Of a DNA stretch of 64,000 bases, positions 52,444 through 61,702 are shown piece by piece; positions within the stretch are counted from its first letter, which is position 1, and every line of letters begins with the position of its first letter. The DNA lies in NCBI RefSeq assembly GCF_004005865.1, contig NZ_SACN01000002.1:434001-498000 (forward strand). The letters are read 5' to 3'. Below the pieces are notes generated by a model. The model was not told the origin of the DNA. It made no database searches and was given only the letters and a program-made list of their open reading frames with translations. This stretch comes from Sphingomonas crocodyli. GTDB taxonomy: Bacteria; Pseudomonadota; Alphaproteobacteria; Sphingomonadales; Sphingomonadaceae. A program made the position numbers and the translations under genes.

Positions 52444-53783
52444 TCCGCCGGCTGCTCCCCCTACTGTCGCTGATCCCCGCCGCCGCGCAGGCGGGGGCGC
52501 CGGCTCAGCTCAACTGGCGCTATGACGAGGATTGGTCGCAGGCGCGCGATGCCGGCGCCAAGCACGTCGCGATCGATGCCGACGATACCAGCTGGATCAG
52601 CCTGGGTGTCGAGGCGCGGGCGCGGCAGGAAAGCTTCAGCGGCAATTACTGGGGTTCGGCCCCGGCGCCCGACGATGGCTATTTGTGGCTGCGCCTGATG
52701 CCGCATGCCGACGTCCATGTCGGCGCGGCGCGGGTGTTCGTGCAGGCGATTGCGGGCGAGGCGCGCGGCGTGAGGCCCGCGGCGGGGCCGGCGGACGAGA
52801 CGGGTGTCGATCTGCTCCAGGGCTTCGGCGATATCGCGCTGCCGCTGGGCGATCATGCGACGCTGACGCTGCGTGCGGGCCGCGAACTGATGCCGCTCGG
52901 CTCCGAACGGCTGGTCGGCATACGCTACGGCCCCAATATCCCGCAGCCGTTCGACGGCGTCCGCGCGATCCTGTCGACGGGTGCGGTCCGGATCGACGCC
53001 TTTCACATGCGCCCAGTCGCGGTCGGCCCCGGCGATTTCGACGACCGCACGTCGGACACCAAAAGGCTCGACGGCATCTACACGACCTTCGCGATCGCGG
53101 ACGGCGTGAAGGTCGACGCTTATTGGCTCGATTATCGCAACGAGACGGCGACGTTCGAACAGGGCCGCGGTGACGAGCGCCGGCAGACCTATGGCGCCCG
53201 CGCTTATGGCCAACGCGGCGCGCTGTCGTGGAATTGGGAGGCGATGCTCCAGCGCGGCCATTTCGGCGGGGCGACGATCCGCGCGTGGTCGATCGCGACC
53301 GAGACGGGCTACGCGTTCGATGCGCTGCCGCTGAAGCCGCAGCTGCGCCTGCGCGCGAACGTGGCGAGCGGCGACAGGAACCCTGCCGACAACCGCCTCG
53401 GATCGTTCAACGCCCTGTTTCCCAAGGGCAAATATTTCGGGGAGCTTTCGCCGATCGGCCCGATCAATATCATGAACCTGCACCCCAGCGTCGATCTCGA
53501 TCTTGGCCGGGGTTTCGGTCTGGGCGTCGCGGGCATCGCCTATTGGCGGCAGAGCAAGGGCGACGGCATTTACGATGTCCCCGGCCAGCTTGTCCGCCGG
53601 GGCGATGCGTCCGACCGGCGCTTTATCGGCACGCAGGGCGAAGTGCTGCTCAGCTGGCAGGCAACGCCGACCCTGTCCTACGCGGTCTCCTATTCGATCT
53701 TCCACCCCGGCGGCTTCGTGCGCGACAGCGGGCCGGCGCGCGACATCCACATGCTCGGGGTGGAAGCGATGTTCAGAGTGTGA
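52440..53783 (+). CDS. Alginate-export-type outer-membrane porin
   Basis: 447 residues. Signal peptide MIRRLLPLLSLIPAAAQA. The barrel has many alternating strands; RAGRELMPLGSERLVGIRYGPNIPQPFDG and HMRPVAVGPGDFDD match the alginate-export (AlgE-like) family, and the chain ends in MFRV. These barrels pass polysaccharides or aromatic/anionic nutrients. As last gene of the operon (ATGA overlap) it probably admits the substrate of the amidohydrolase. Confidence 0.85.
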   Translation: MIRRLLPLLSLIPAAAQAGAPAQLNWRYDEDWSQARDAGAKHVAIDADDTSWISLGVEARARQESFSGNYWGSAPAPDDGYLWLRLMPHADVHVGAARVFVQAIAGEARGVRPAAGPADETGVDLLQGFGDIALPLGDHATLTLRAGRELMPLGSERLVGIRYGPNIPQPFDGVRAILSTGAVRIDAFHMRPVAVGPGDFDDRTSDTKRLDGIYTTFAIADGVKVDAYWLDYRNETATFEQGRGDERRQTYGARAYGQRGALSWNWEAMLQRGHFGGATIRAWSIATETGYAFDALPLKPQLRLRANVASGDRNPADNRLGSFNALFPKGKYFGELSPIGPINIMNLHPSVDLDLGRGFGLGVAGIAYWRQSKGDGIYDVPGQLVRRGDASDRRFIGTQGEVLLSWQATPTLSYAVSYSIFHPGGFVRDSGPARDIHMLGVEAMFRV

Positions 53784-53790
53784 CCAAGGC

Positions 53791-54753
53791 TTAGTTGAAG
53801 GGGCGCCGTCCCTTGCCCGCGAGATAGACGGCGAGCGATTCCGGCCGATCGGTGAGGAAGACGGTCGCCCCCGCATCGAGCAGACGGCCCCAGTTCGCAT
53901 CGGGATCGAGCATCGCCAGTTCGTCCGAATAGCCGCCGGCGGTCGCGCCCCAGAACGGCTCGGCCCAGGCGCGCGCGCCGCTGGCCTTCACGGCCGCGGC
54001 GCCTTCCTCGAAGAAGGGCAGGTTGAGGAAGACGACGGTATAGGCCGCCGGGTCGTATTGGCGGTGGCTTTGGACGACCTGGGTAAGCGGCGGGCCGAAG
54101 CTGACGACGCGCTGGAGATAGGTGACGCGCTTGAGCAGGGGCACCTTGTCCATCAGATGATCGTCGCGACCCGCGGTCATCTTCACCGTCATCTGATCGA
54201 GCACGCCCATCCGTTCGAGCAGGGGCAGCGATTCCCGCCACACGCGCTCCAGATCCGAACCCTTGGCATCCAGATCGACCAGGATCTTGCCGCGCATCAC
54301 CTCCATTGCCTCTTCGAAGGTGGGGATCGTCTCGTCGGTCAGGGGCGCGTCGGCACCGCCCTTGTTCATGCGCAGGCGCAGCTTCTTCAACTCGGCCAGC
54401 GTCATGTCCGATACGCGGCCGGTGCCGTTGGTGGTGCGATCGACGGTGGCGTCATGCATCAGGACGAGGATGCCGTCCTTGGTCGGCTGCACGTCGGTCT
54501 CGACCATGTCGATGCCGGTGTAGATGCAGCGCTTGAACGCCGCGATCGAATTTTCGGGCGCTTCGACATGGCAGCCGCGATGCGCGACGATCATCGCCGG
54601 GCCGTTGGGATCGCGCATCCGCTTCACCAGCATCTGGGCGCGGGTTTGGGGCGTGGTGGTTGCGGCCGGCTTGACCGCGCGGGTCGGTTCGGCGGCGGTC
54701 GCTGTGGTCATGGCGAACAGCGAGCAGAGCGAAAGGCCGATGGGTCGGAACAT
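53791..54753 (-). CDS. Glycerophosphodiester phosphodiesterase
   Basis: 320 residues with a signal peptide (ends TATAA). GDPD catalytic set: His58 in VAHRG, ENS, Glu85 and Asp87 in ETDVQ, KDG, His100 in LMHD. It hydrolyses glycerophosphodiesters or related lipids' headgroups in the periplasm, releasing glycerol-3-phosphate. GGGAG precedes the ATG at 54753. It lies 55 bp downstream of the TonB-dependent receptor on the same strand, suggesting joint uptake and breakdown of a phosphodiester. Confidence 0.9.
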   Translation of the reverse strand: MFRPIGLSLCSLFAMTTATAAEPTRAVKPAATTTPQTRAQMLVKRMRDPNGPAMIVAHRGCHVEAPENSIAAFKRCIYTGIDMVETDVQPTKDGILVLMHDATVDRTTNGTGRVSDMTLAELKKLRLRMNKGGADAPLTDETIPTFEEAMEVMRGKILVDLDAKGSDLERVWRESLPLLERMGVLDQMTVKMTAGRDDHLMDKVPLLKRVTYLQRVVSFGPPLTQVVQSHRQYDPAAYTVVFLNLPFFEEGAAAVKASGARAWAEPFWGATAGGYSDELAMLDPDANWGRLLDAGATVFLTDRPESLAVYLAGKGRRPFN

Positions 54754-54808
54754 AGGAGTGCTCCCGAAAAGGGTGGGAGCGACCGTCGCCGGCCGCTCCC
54801 TGGGGGGA

Positions 54809-57394
54809 TCAATAACGGAAGGAGATGCCGGCCCAGAAGCCACGGCCATGCGCGTTGATCTCACGCACCTCACCAAATTGGCTGTAGATCGAGTCGCGGC
54901 TTTCACCGAGCAGGTTGCGCCCTTCGGCGACGAACTGGACCTGATCGGTCACCTTGATGCGGACCTGCGCGTCGAGCTGGTTGAACGGCTTGTAGCTGAT
55001 GTCCTGCACCGCCGAGGCCGTGCTGATCGACTGATAGGAGACGCCGGGGCGCGAATAGCTCAGGCGGCCTTCGAACCAGCGATCCTTGTAGAAGACCGAG
55101 GCGTTGAGCATCCGCTTGGGCTGTTCGAGCAGCTGATCGACCTTGCGCAGTGTGCCGTTGGCCATCACGATCGAGGCATCGGTGTGGATGTAAGTGTAGT
55201 TGAGTGACGCACCGAGGCCGGACAGCGCATCGGGCAGGAAGGGCAGGCTGTTCATCACCGCGTTGAACTCGAGACCCGTCAGCTTCGCGCTCGAAAGGTT
55301 CTGCGGTTCCGAGATGATCGTGGTCAGCGCGCCGGTGACGACCTGCGTGGTGCCGCGGAAGATTTCGTCCTTCACATTCTTGTGGAAGACGCCGGCCGAG
55401 ATCAGGCCGTTATTCCCGTCGAAATAATATTCGGCCGACAGATCGAAATTGTCCGCGCGGCGGGGCTTCAGCGCCGGATTGGGGCGTGAGATCGTGACGA
55501 TGCCGGCGGTTTCGGTGCGGGCTTCGCCGCCCGCCAGATCGGTCTGGTTCGGGCGGCCGATCGACTTGGCATAGGCCGCGCGCAGCTTCAGCCCTTCGGT
55601 CAGATCGTAGGAGAAGACCGCCGAGGGCAGGAAGTCGTCATAGTCGTTCTTTTCGGCCACCGGCAGGATCGCGCCGTTGACCACCGCGAAGCGGCCGACC
55701 TTCACGTCGGTCTTTTCATAACGGCCACCGGCGACGAGGTGGAAATTGTCGCCGCGCGCCTCGATCAGCGCATAAGCGGCGGTCACATTCTCGCGGAAGC
55801 GATAGTCGCCCGAGAGCGCCCCATTGCCGCGCGGCGCCTGATTGAAGGCGCCCGGCGTGCCGTTGAGGAAATCCCAGAAGGCCGTGCGGTTGAGCAGCGG
55901 CATCGCCGCCGTCGCATAAGGCGGGATGTAGTTTTCGGTGCGATCGAACTGGTCGAGCGTGAGCGGGGTGCCCGCACGGGTCCAGGACGGGGTTTCGCGA
56001 TCGACGGTGCGCTCGACATTCTTGAACGCGCCGCCCAGGCCCAGCGACCAGATGCTGTCGCCGAACTGCTGGCGGAAATCGCCCTTCAGCGCCTTCACCC
56101 GCTCGCGCACGTTGAAGTCGGTGCTGCTGGCCGAGGTGAAGGTATAGTTGCCGGTGTTCGAGAAGGCGGCCGGATCGTTGAAGGTGAAGCGCGGCACGCC
56201 AGCGGCGTCATAGGTGTAGCCCAGCCCCGCGCGATTGCCGCTGACGAAGGTGGCGCCCGGCCCGATCTCGTCCCAGCGCGCCTGCGAATAGGAGGCCGCG
56301 AGGTCGAGCTTGCTGCGGTCGTTCTTCCACATCATCCGCGACTGGACGGTATCGACGGGCTTGGAGATGACGAACTGGCTGGTGCTGACGCTGGCATTGG
56401 CGACGGCGACGCGGCCGGTGGTGGCGCTGGTGATCGCGGGAACGCCCGTCGGCGTCAGCGTGACGCCGTAGCGCGTTTCATCATCGTCCTGCGTGTAGCG
56501 GCCGTAGTAGAGCGAGGCGTAGAAATCGTCGTGCGGCTTATATTCGAGCGTGCCGGCGCCGCCCCACCGCTTCGACGTGAGCGCATAGTTGAGGAACAGC
56601 GCGCCGTTGGGAACGCCGGTGGCGGCCTGCGTCAGCGGGTTGGTCGCCACCGCGCCCGACGCGGTATAGTAACCGATGCTGGGAACGATGATGCGTTCCT
56701 GATCGCGGGTGCGCTCCATATAGCTGCCGGTCAGCATGATGCCGAAGGAGTCATCCGGGCCGAAGCGGGTCGACAGGGTCGCGTCCGCGCGGAAGGACGG
56801 CTTGCCCTTACCGGGCACGGCGTTGCTGTCATAATAGCCGAGCAGGGTCTGCGCGGAGAAATAGGTGTCGTTGACGTCGAAGGCGCTGCGTGTGCGCAGA
56901 TCGACGAGGCCGCCGATCGCATTGCCGTCCATCGCCGGGGTCAGCGACTTGACCACCTCCATGCGGCCGACCGCGCTGGCGGGCACCTGTTCGATCAGGA
57001 CGCGGCGGCTGTTCTGATCGCTCGACGCCAGCTGCAGGCCGTTGAACGTGACCAGCGTATAATCGGGGTTGAGCCCGCGAACGGCGACGTAGCGGCCCTC
57101 ATCCTCGTCGAACACGGCGGCGACGCCGGGCACGCGGCGCAGCGCATCGGCGATGTTGTAATCGGGGTTCTGGCCGGCGTCGTCGGCGGTGACGAATTCG
57201 GAAATGGTGACGGCGTCCCGCTTCGATTTGGTCGAGCGCAGATTCTGCAGCTGATAGCCGGTGACGAGGATTTCGGCGCCGTCGATCGCCGCATCGGCTT
57301 CGGGAACTGGCGTGGTCTGTGCGAAAGCGAGCGAGGACCATGTGAGGGCGAGGGCCGATCCGGCCAGCGCGGCGATTTTCAGATTTTTTGTCAT
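54809..57394 (-). CDS. TonB-dependent receptor
   Basis: 861 residues. Signal peptide (ends SLAFA), plug domain about 55-165 with ADALRRVPGVA, RGLNPDYTLVTFNG and the NAIGGLVDLRTRSAF close to the end of the plug, then a 22-strand barrel ending GFWAGISFRY with terminal aromatic residues. No TonB-side signalling domain. It resembles the sphingomonad/Caulobacter receptors for complex organics rather than siderophores. The partner GDPD suggests a phosphodiester ligand. AAGGGA precedes the ATG; a TetR gene diverges 280 bp upstream. Confidence 0.92.
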   Translation of the reverse strand: MTKNLKIAALAGSALALTWSSLAFAQTTPVPEADAAIDGAEILVTGYQLQNLRSTKSKRDAVTISEFVTADDAGQNPDYNIADALRRVPGVAAVFDEDEGRYVAVRGLNPDYTLVTFNGLQLASSDQNSRRVLIEQVPASAVGRMEVVKSLTPAMDGNAIGGLVDLRTRSAFDVNDTYFSAQTLLGYYDSNAVPGKGKPSFRADATLSTRFGPDDSFGIMLTGSYMERTRDQERIIVPSIGYYTASGAVATNPLTQAATGVPNGALFLNYALTSKRWGGAGTLEYKPHDDFYASLYYGRYTQDDDETRYGVTLTPTGVPAITSATTGRVAVANASVSTSQFVISKPVDTVQSRMMWKNDRSKLDLAASYSQARWDEIGPGATFVSGNRAGLGYTYDAAGVPRFTFNDPAAFSNTGNYTFTSASSTDFNVRERVKALKGDFRQQFGDSIWSLGLGGAFKNVERTVDRETPSWTRAGTPLTLDQFDRTENYIPPYATAAMPLLNRTAFWDFLNGTPGAFNQAPRGNGALSGDYRFRENVTAAYALIEARGDNFHLVAGGRYEKTDVKVGRFAVVNGAILPVAEKNDYDDFLPSAVFSYDLTEGLKLRAAYAKSIGRPNQTDLAGGEARTETAGIVTISRPNPALKPRRADNFDLSAEYYFDGNNGLISAGVFHKNVKDEIFRGTTQVVTGALTTIISEPQNLSSAKLTGLEFNAVMNSLPFLPDALSGLGASLNYTYIHTDASIVMANGTLRKVDQLLEQPKRMLNASVFYKDRWFEGRLSYSRPGVSYQSISTASAVQDISYKPFNQLDAQVRIKVTDQVQFVAEGRNLLGESRDSIYSQFGEVREINAHGRGFWAGISFRY

Positions 57395-57595
57395 TGGCGA
57401 GTCCCTTTTGCAGTCAAAAGCAGGCGCACGCCGCCGATCGGCGAGGCGCGTTGCCCGCCGTTGCGTCACGTGCTGTGGATGTGGACGGGCCGCGCGTCGC
57501 CAAATCAGGATCCTGGGGTCGGATCCCGATCGGAACGCTTGGTTATCCCGGAATGATCGTGGAAAGTGGCGGCTGGATCTTCGGTCAGGTTGCTA

Positions 57596-57621
57596 ATTAC
57601 GATACGAGTATGTACCGTAAT
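57596..57621. promoter_or_regulatory. 26-bp inverted repeat, candidate TetR operator
   Basis: Arms ATTACGATAC and GTACCGTAAT flank GAGTAT; 9 of 10 arm positions pair. It lies 54 bp upstream of the TetR-gene start and about 200 bp upstream of the receptor gene, so it can serve both divergent promoters. This is the expected place for the TetR protein's own operator. Confidence 0.6.
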
Positions 57622-57674
57622 TATGTGACAGAATTCGGACCGTGTTCCGGAAAAGATAGATTGGGGAGAATGGG

Positions 57675-58265
57675 GTGCCTTCAGAGGCTGCAGACAATGC
57701 GGTGCGTGCGCGGGGGCGGCCGCGCAGCGCCGACCGTGACCGGGAGATTCGCAATGCGGCCTGGCTGCTGATCGCTGAACTGGGTTGCGGCGGCCTCACC
57801 TTCGAAGCGATCGCGCAGCGCGTGGGGTGCAGCCGTTCGACCCTCTACCGCCGCTATGCGACCAAGGCCGAATTGATCTCGCACCTGCTCGACCAGACGG
57901 TGCGAGATTTCGCGCCGCAGTTCGATGTCGATGCATCACCCCGTGAAAAGGTGCTGGCTTATGCGGGCACGTGCGCACGGATGTATGCGGGAAGCCGGGG
58001 CGCCGCGCTGACGCAGATCATCGCCGCTTCGCACACCGATCCTGGGATCGCCGAAGCTGTCAGGTCGCACAGCCAGATGGTCGAATCGCATTATTACGAG
58101 CCGATGGCCTTGCTCGCACCGAATGCATCCGATCGCGCGATCAAGCTGGCGCTGCACGGCCTGATCGGCGCGATCCTGCACCACGTCGCGACGCGTCGCG
58201 ATACTCTGTCGGATGCGGAGATTGTCCGGATGGCCGACGCCGCGATTGCGATGGCGCAGGCCTGA
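57675..58265 (+). CDS. TetR/AcrR-family transcriptional regulator
   Basis: 196 residues. The helix-turn-helix is at about 20-65 (LTFEAIAQRVGCSRSTLYRRYATKAEL). The C-terminal helical ligand domain ends with a TetR_C-like dimer helix. The start is the GTG at 57675, preceded by GGGGAGAATGGG. It diverges from the TonB-dependent receptor, with an operator-like repeat between them, so it probably represses the receptor/GDPD pair in response to an unknown ligand. Confidence 0.9.
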   Translation: MPSEAADNAVRARGRPRSADRDREIRNAAWLLIAELGCGGLTFEAIAQRVGCSRSTLYRRYATKAELISHLLDQTVRDFAPQFDVDASPREKVLAYAGTCARMYAGSRGAALTQIIAASHTDPGIAEAVRSHSQMVESHYYEPMALLAPNASDRAIKLALHGLIGAILHHVATRRDTLSDAEIVRMADAAIAMAQA

Positions 58266-58276
58266 AGCGGGTCAGA

Positions 58277-58696
58277 TCAGGCGGCGCGCGCCTGTTGTTC
58301 GCGGTCGAGCGCGTCGAGCAGGGGATAGAGGACGGTGATTTCGCTCTGAACCCGCTGGCGCAGCTGGAAGCGGATGCGCGCGGCGGCGGGGACATATTCG
58401 TCCCAGTGCCGCTCGATTTCGGGGGTGTTCCAGCGCGCGATATGGCCCGCCGCGTCGCTCATCCGCATCCGGGCATCGTCGCGCAGGGCGATGACGGCGG
58501 GATCGTCGCGATCCTTCAGCAGCGCCGGATAAACGTCGCTCTCCAGAAAGGTCAGCCGGTTGCGGCTCACCGCCATCAGCCGAAGCCGCGCGCTCGAAAG
58601 CTGCGCGAAATCGGGCCGGCCGTTTCGGACCAGGGCATCGATGTCGGCCGTGGCGGCCAGCGCATCGGCGTGGAAGGAGCGAAGTCGGTTGAGCAC
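58277..58696 (-). CDS. Hypothetical helical protein (139 aa)
   Basis: Soluble, almost all helix, and rich in Arg and Ala. It has several His and Glu residues (FHADAL, HIARWNTPEIERHWDEYV) that could suit a hemerythrin-like four-helix bundle, but the HxxxE pattern of that family is not clear. GTG start at 58696 with AAGGG upstream. It is convergent with the TetR gene (11 bp between stops) and downstream of the DUF808 gene. Function unknown. Confidence 0.6.
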   Translation of the reverse strand: MLNRLRSFHADALAATADIDALVRNGRPDFAQLSSARLRLMAVSRNRLTFLESDVYPALLKDRDDPAVIALRDDARMRMSDAAGHIARWNTPEIERHWDEYVPAAARIRFQLRQRVQSEITVLYPLLDALDREQQARAA

Positions 58697-58776
58697 GTCG
58701 CCCTTAAGCCCGCGCGCGGGTTAAGGACGGTTCACCATCTGCGGCGCTTCAGACTAAAGTTCAGCGCCGGGCGCGT

Positions 58777-59697
58777 TTAGTGGCGGGCCTTGGCGATCAG
58801 GTGGACGCCGCCGGCCAGCACCATGCCTGCCGCCAGACCCAGCACACCCGATGCGGCGGCCGTGACGATCCACTGGATCGCGGCCTGACCTGCGCTCAGC
58901 GATGTTGCGATTCCGTGGATGACATGTTCGGGCTGGGGCAGGCCAAGCTGTTCGAGGCCGTGGACGAGGATGCCGCCGCCGACCCAGATCATCGCCGCCG
59001 TGCCCACCGCCGCGATGACGTTGAACACGACCGGCATTGCCTTGACCAGGCCGTTGCCGATGCTGCGCGCCGGTTCGCCGCCGCGCGCGAGGTGCAGGCC
59101 GATATCGTCCATCTTCACGAGGATGCCGACCACGCCGTAGACCGCGACGGTGATCGCGAGGCCGACGGCGGCCAGCGCGACCGCCTGCGTCACGATCGGC
59201 AGATCGCCGACTTCGGCCAACGCGATCGCCATGATCTCCGCCGACAGGATCAGATCGGTGCGGATGGCGCCCGAGACGCGTTCCTTCTCCAGCGCGGCAG
59301 GATCAGTGATGGTCGACGCGGTATCGGCTTCGTGCGAGCCGCCCGACAGCTTTTCCAACACCTTCTCCGCACCTTCGAAGCACAGATAGAGGCCGCCCAA
59401 CATCAGGATCGGCGTGATCGCCCACGGCGCGAAGGCGCTGAGGAGCAGGGCGGCGGGCAGGAGGAGCAGCAGCTTGTTGCGCGCGGAGCCCAGCGCGATC
59501 TTCCAGATGATCGGCAGTTCGCGTTCGGGGGTGAGGCCGACGACATAGCTTGGCGTCACGGCAGTATCGTCGACCACGACGCCCGCCGCCTTCGCCCCGG
59601 CCTTGCCCGCCGCGCCCGCGACATCGTCAAGCGACGCCGCCGCCAGCTTTGCGATTGCCGCGACATCATCGAGCAGCGCGATCAATCCGGTCGCCAT
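58777..59697 (-). CDS. DUF808 (YedI-like) inner-membrane protein
   Basis: 306 residues. The N-terminus is MATGLIALLDDVAAIAKLAA followed by SLDDVAGAAGKAGAKAAGVVVDDTAVTP, the family hallmark. Next come about seven membrane helices and a cytosolic loop with GAIRTDLILSAEIMAIAL. Its role is not established. Start at the ATG 59697. It is followed by the helical hypothetical protein, 80 bp away on the same strand. Confidence 0.9.
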   Translation of the reverse strand: MATGLIALLDDVAAIAKLAAASLDDVAGAAGKAGAKAAGVVVDDTAVTPSYVVGLTPERELPIIWKIALGSARNKLLLLLPAALLLSAFAPWAITPILMLGGLYLCFEGAEKVLEKLSGGSHEADTASTITDPAALEKERVSGAIRTDLILSAEIMAIALAEVGDLPIVTQAVALAAVGLAITVAVYGVVGILVKMDDIGLHLARGGEPARSIGNGLVKAMPVVFNVIAAVGTAAMIWVGGGILVHGLEQLGLPQPEHVIHGIATSLSAGQAAIQWIVTAAASGVLGLAAGMVLAGGVHLIAKARH

Positions 59698-59904
59698 GTT
59701 CCTGTCTTTGCCCCTTACCGACAACTTCGTAGGGCGAATGGATCGAACGGCGGGAAGTTCCCACGCGGATCGAGCGACAGCCCCCGGACGCGTCTATGCC
59801 GGGGAAAGGGCAGGCGCGCTATGGGGTCACAAACTAAGTCTGGATTATCGGCGGGTTTCGTTCGATCAGCGCGATCGCTTCATTTCAAAGATCGGAAATC
59901 GACG

Positions 59905-60237
59905 ATGATCCAGCCGGGTGCGACCTTCAAAGACAATCTGCAGCTGCTGCCGCCGATCGACGGCGTGGCGCGCATCGACCTGATCGACGAAGCGGGCGCC
60001 GTGGTCGCGAGCATCGAAAACCAGCCGGGCAAGCAGGGCTCGCTCGCCGTCTATCAATATCTTCAGCAGGCGTTCGGCGCGCTGGATGCGCAGGCGGCGG
60101 AACATGGCCTGGCGGTGTTCGCCGAACATACGCCCGATGCCCGCGCGCGGCCGGGCGCGCATCCCAATATCGATCGGCTGCTGGAGATCGTCGCGGGTGG
60201 CGCGCCGCTGCGTATCGCCATCACCGCCGCCGATTGA
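59905..60237 (+). CDS. DUF2322-family protein
   Basis: 110 residues, soluble. The family core is visible as ARIDLIDEAGAVVASIENQPGKQGSLAVYQYL, then FGALDAQAAEHGLAVFAEHT. Function unknown. The start ATG at 59905 is 11 codons after an upstream stop in frame. The PAP2 gene follows 10 bp later, so the two are likely co-transcribed. Divergent from DUF808 (207-bp gap, no gene seen). Confidence 0.75.
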   Translation: MIQPGATFKDNLQLLPPIDGVARIDLIDEAGAVVASIENQPGKQGSLAVYQYLQQAFGALDAQAAEHGLAVFAEHTPDARARPGAHPNIDRLLEIVAGGAPLRIAITAAD

Positions 60238-60247
60238 GCGGTAGCGC

Positions 60248-60853
60248 ATGATGCATCGGATCATTCTGTGGCCGGGGCTGATGCTCCTCCTCGCCGGGCT
60301 GGCGCTGTGGGGCGGGCATCAGCCGTGGGAAGTGCCGTTGGCGGCGCTGCTCCATGCCCATCCCGATGCGCGCCTGCTGCCCGCGATCGTTGCGGTCACG
60401 CGGCTGGGCGGTGCGGCGGCGATGATCCCGTTCGCGCTGGCGGTGGTCGGTTTTCTCCTTGCGCGCGGCGCGCGGCCGGCGGCTCTGTGGCTGTTCGCGG
60501 TGATCGCGTCGGGGCGGATTGTCGTCGAACTGCTCAAGGAGGTGATCGGGCGCGTGCGGCCCGACGTGACGGGCCATCTGGTCGAAGTGTCCTCCGCCAG
60601 CTTTCCGAGTTCGCATGCGGCCGGATCGATGCTGACCGTGGCGGCGATGCTGGTGCTGTTCCGGCCGTCGGCGGCGCTTGCGGTCGTTTGCCTGATGTGG
60701 CCGATCGCGGTCGGCGTCTCGCGCCTGCTGCTGGGCGTTCACTGGCCGGGCGACGTGCTGGCGGGCTGGGGCTTTGCCTTGGTGTGGACGGCGCTGGCGG
60801 CGATGCGGTTTCCGCCGCCGACGCTCAGCAATCGTCGGTTTCGGGTAGGGTGA
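60248..60853 (+). CDS. PAP2-family membrane phosphatase
   Basis: 201 residues with five to six helices and the three PAP2 motifs: KEVIGRVRP (KxxxxxxRP), SFPSSHAAG (normally PSGH, here PSSH), and SRLLLGVHWPGDV (SRxxxxxHxxxD). It dephosphorylates lipid phosphates such as undecaprenyl-pyrophosphate or phosphatidate at the periplasmic face. Its 3' end overlaps the convergent small gene by 29 bp. Confidence 0.88.
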   Translation: MMHRIILWPGLMLLLAGLALWGGHQPWEVPLAALLHAHPDARLLPAIVAVTRLGGAAAMIPFALAVVGFLLARGARPAALWLFAVIASGRIVVELLKEVIGRVRPDVTGHLVEVSSASFPSSHAAGSMLTVAAMLVLFRPSAALAVVCLMWPIAVGVSRLLLGVHWPGDVLAGWGFALVWTALAAMRFPPPTLSNRRFRVG

Positions 60854-61145
60854 GCGCCTGCGCCTTCGTGTCGATCCAGATGTGGCAGGCATAATCGGCG
60901 TCGTTCTTCGCGCAGCTCATCTTGCCGTCGCCCTTGTGCAGCCCGGTCGCCCCGCACGCCTGCTCGACGCCCTTGCCGGGTAGCGCATCGTAGAGGCTCT
61001 GCGCCGCCGGGCCGGTGACGAGCAGGTCCATGACGCCCGCCTCATAGGGGAAGATTTTCGCCGTCGAGGGCGTGAGCTTCGGCGTCTCGTCCGCGCTGGC
61101 CGGGGTCGCGCAGATCAGGGCGAGGAGAGCGAGCGTGCGGGTCAT
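60825..61145 (-). CDS. Small periplasmic hypothetical protein (106 aa)
   Basis: Signal peptide MTRTLALLALICATPASA, then an 88-residue mature protein with four Cys (EQACGATGLHKGDGKMSCAKND, YACHIW, and terminal DDC) that could form two disulfides. Family not recognised. Its ATG overlaps the upstream lipoprotein stop (ATGA), so the two are translated together. The 3' end overlaps the PAP2 gene. Confidence 0.7.
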   Translation of the reverse strand: MTRTLALLALICATPASADETPKLTPSTAKIFPYEAGVMDLLVTGPAAQSLYDALPGKGVEQACGATGLHKGDGKMSCAKNDADYACHIWIDTKAQALTLPETDDC

Positions 61146-61660
61146 GGAGCCTCGGGGATCAGATCGAAGTCGAAACGGGCATTCTTCGAAATGGCGGTGA
61201 GCGCGGCCAGCAGCGCCTTCTGCGTCGCGAAGGTGCAGGTGGCGGCGGATTGCGGATCGCGCACGATCGAACCGCCCGAGGCTTCGGCCGCCTTTGCCCA
61301 GGGGCCGGAACAGGGGAGCAAAGCCAGCCGATAACGGCCCTTGTCCGTATCGAGCAGCATGTAGAGCGCGCCGCGCGCCACGCCGTCTTCGCGCTGAAGC
61401 TGCAGGATGTGGCGGTGCGGCGCCTTGCCGAGCGGGAGCATGATCGCGCTCAGCGCCTGATCGCCGCCCTCGATCGCAGTGGCGCCGTCGGGGCGGCGAC
61501 GGATCGTCAACACATCGCCTTCGCCCGGCATCTCGGCGGCCATCAGGCGATAGCGCCCGTCGGGTATCGCCGGCCGGTTGTCCGATGATGTGTACCAGGG
61601 GCCGCTGGTCCAGCAGCCGGTGAGAAGCAGCAATGCGCCGAGGAGGAACAGCCGGGACAT
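61142..61660 (-). CDS. Hypothetical lipoprotein (172 aa)
   Basis: The lipobox LLTGC puts the lipidated Cys at about residue 16, followed by WTSGPWYTSSD. The mature domain is rich in strands (GRYRLMAAEMPGEGDVLTIRRR, KGRYRLALLPC) with two further Cys. Anchored in the outer or inner membrane; the residues after Cys (Trp, Thr) do not decide between them by the Asp+2 rule and suggest the outer membrane. Paired with the small Cys-containing periplasmic protein downstream. Function unknown. Confidence 0.72.
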   Translation of the reverse strand: MSRLFLLGALLLLTGCWTSGPWYTSSDNRPAIPDGRYRLMAAEMPGEGDVLTIRRRPDGATAIEGGDQALSAIMLPLGKAPHRHILQLQREDGVARGALYMLLDTDKGRYRLALLPCSGPWAKAAEASGGSIVRDPQSAATCTFATQKALLAALTAISKNARFDFDLIPEAP

Positions 61661-61702
61661 GGGATCAGCCTAAGCGGCGCTGTGGGCACTTGTCACCCCG
61701 GA

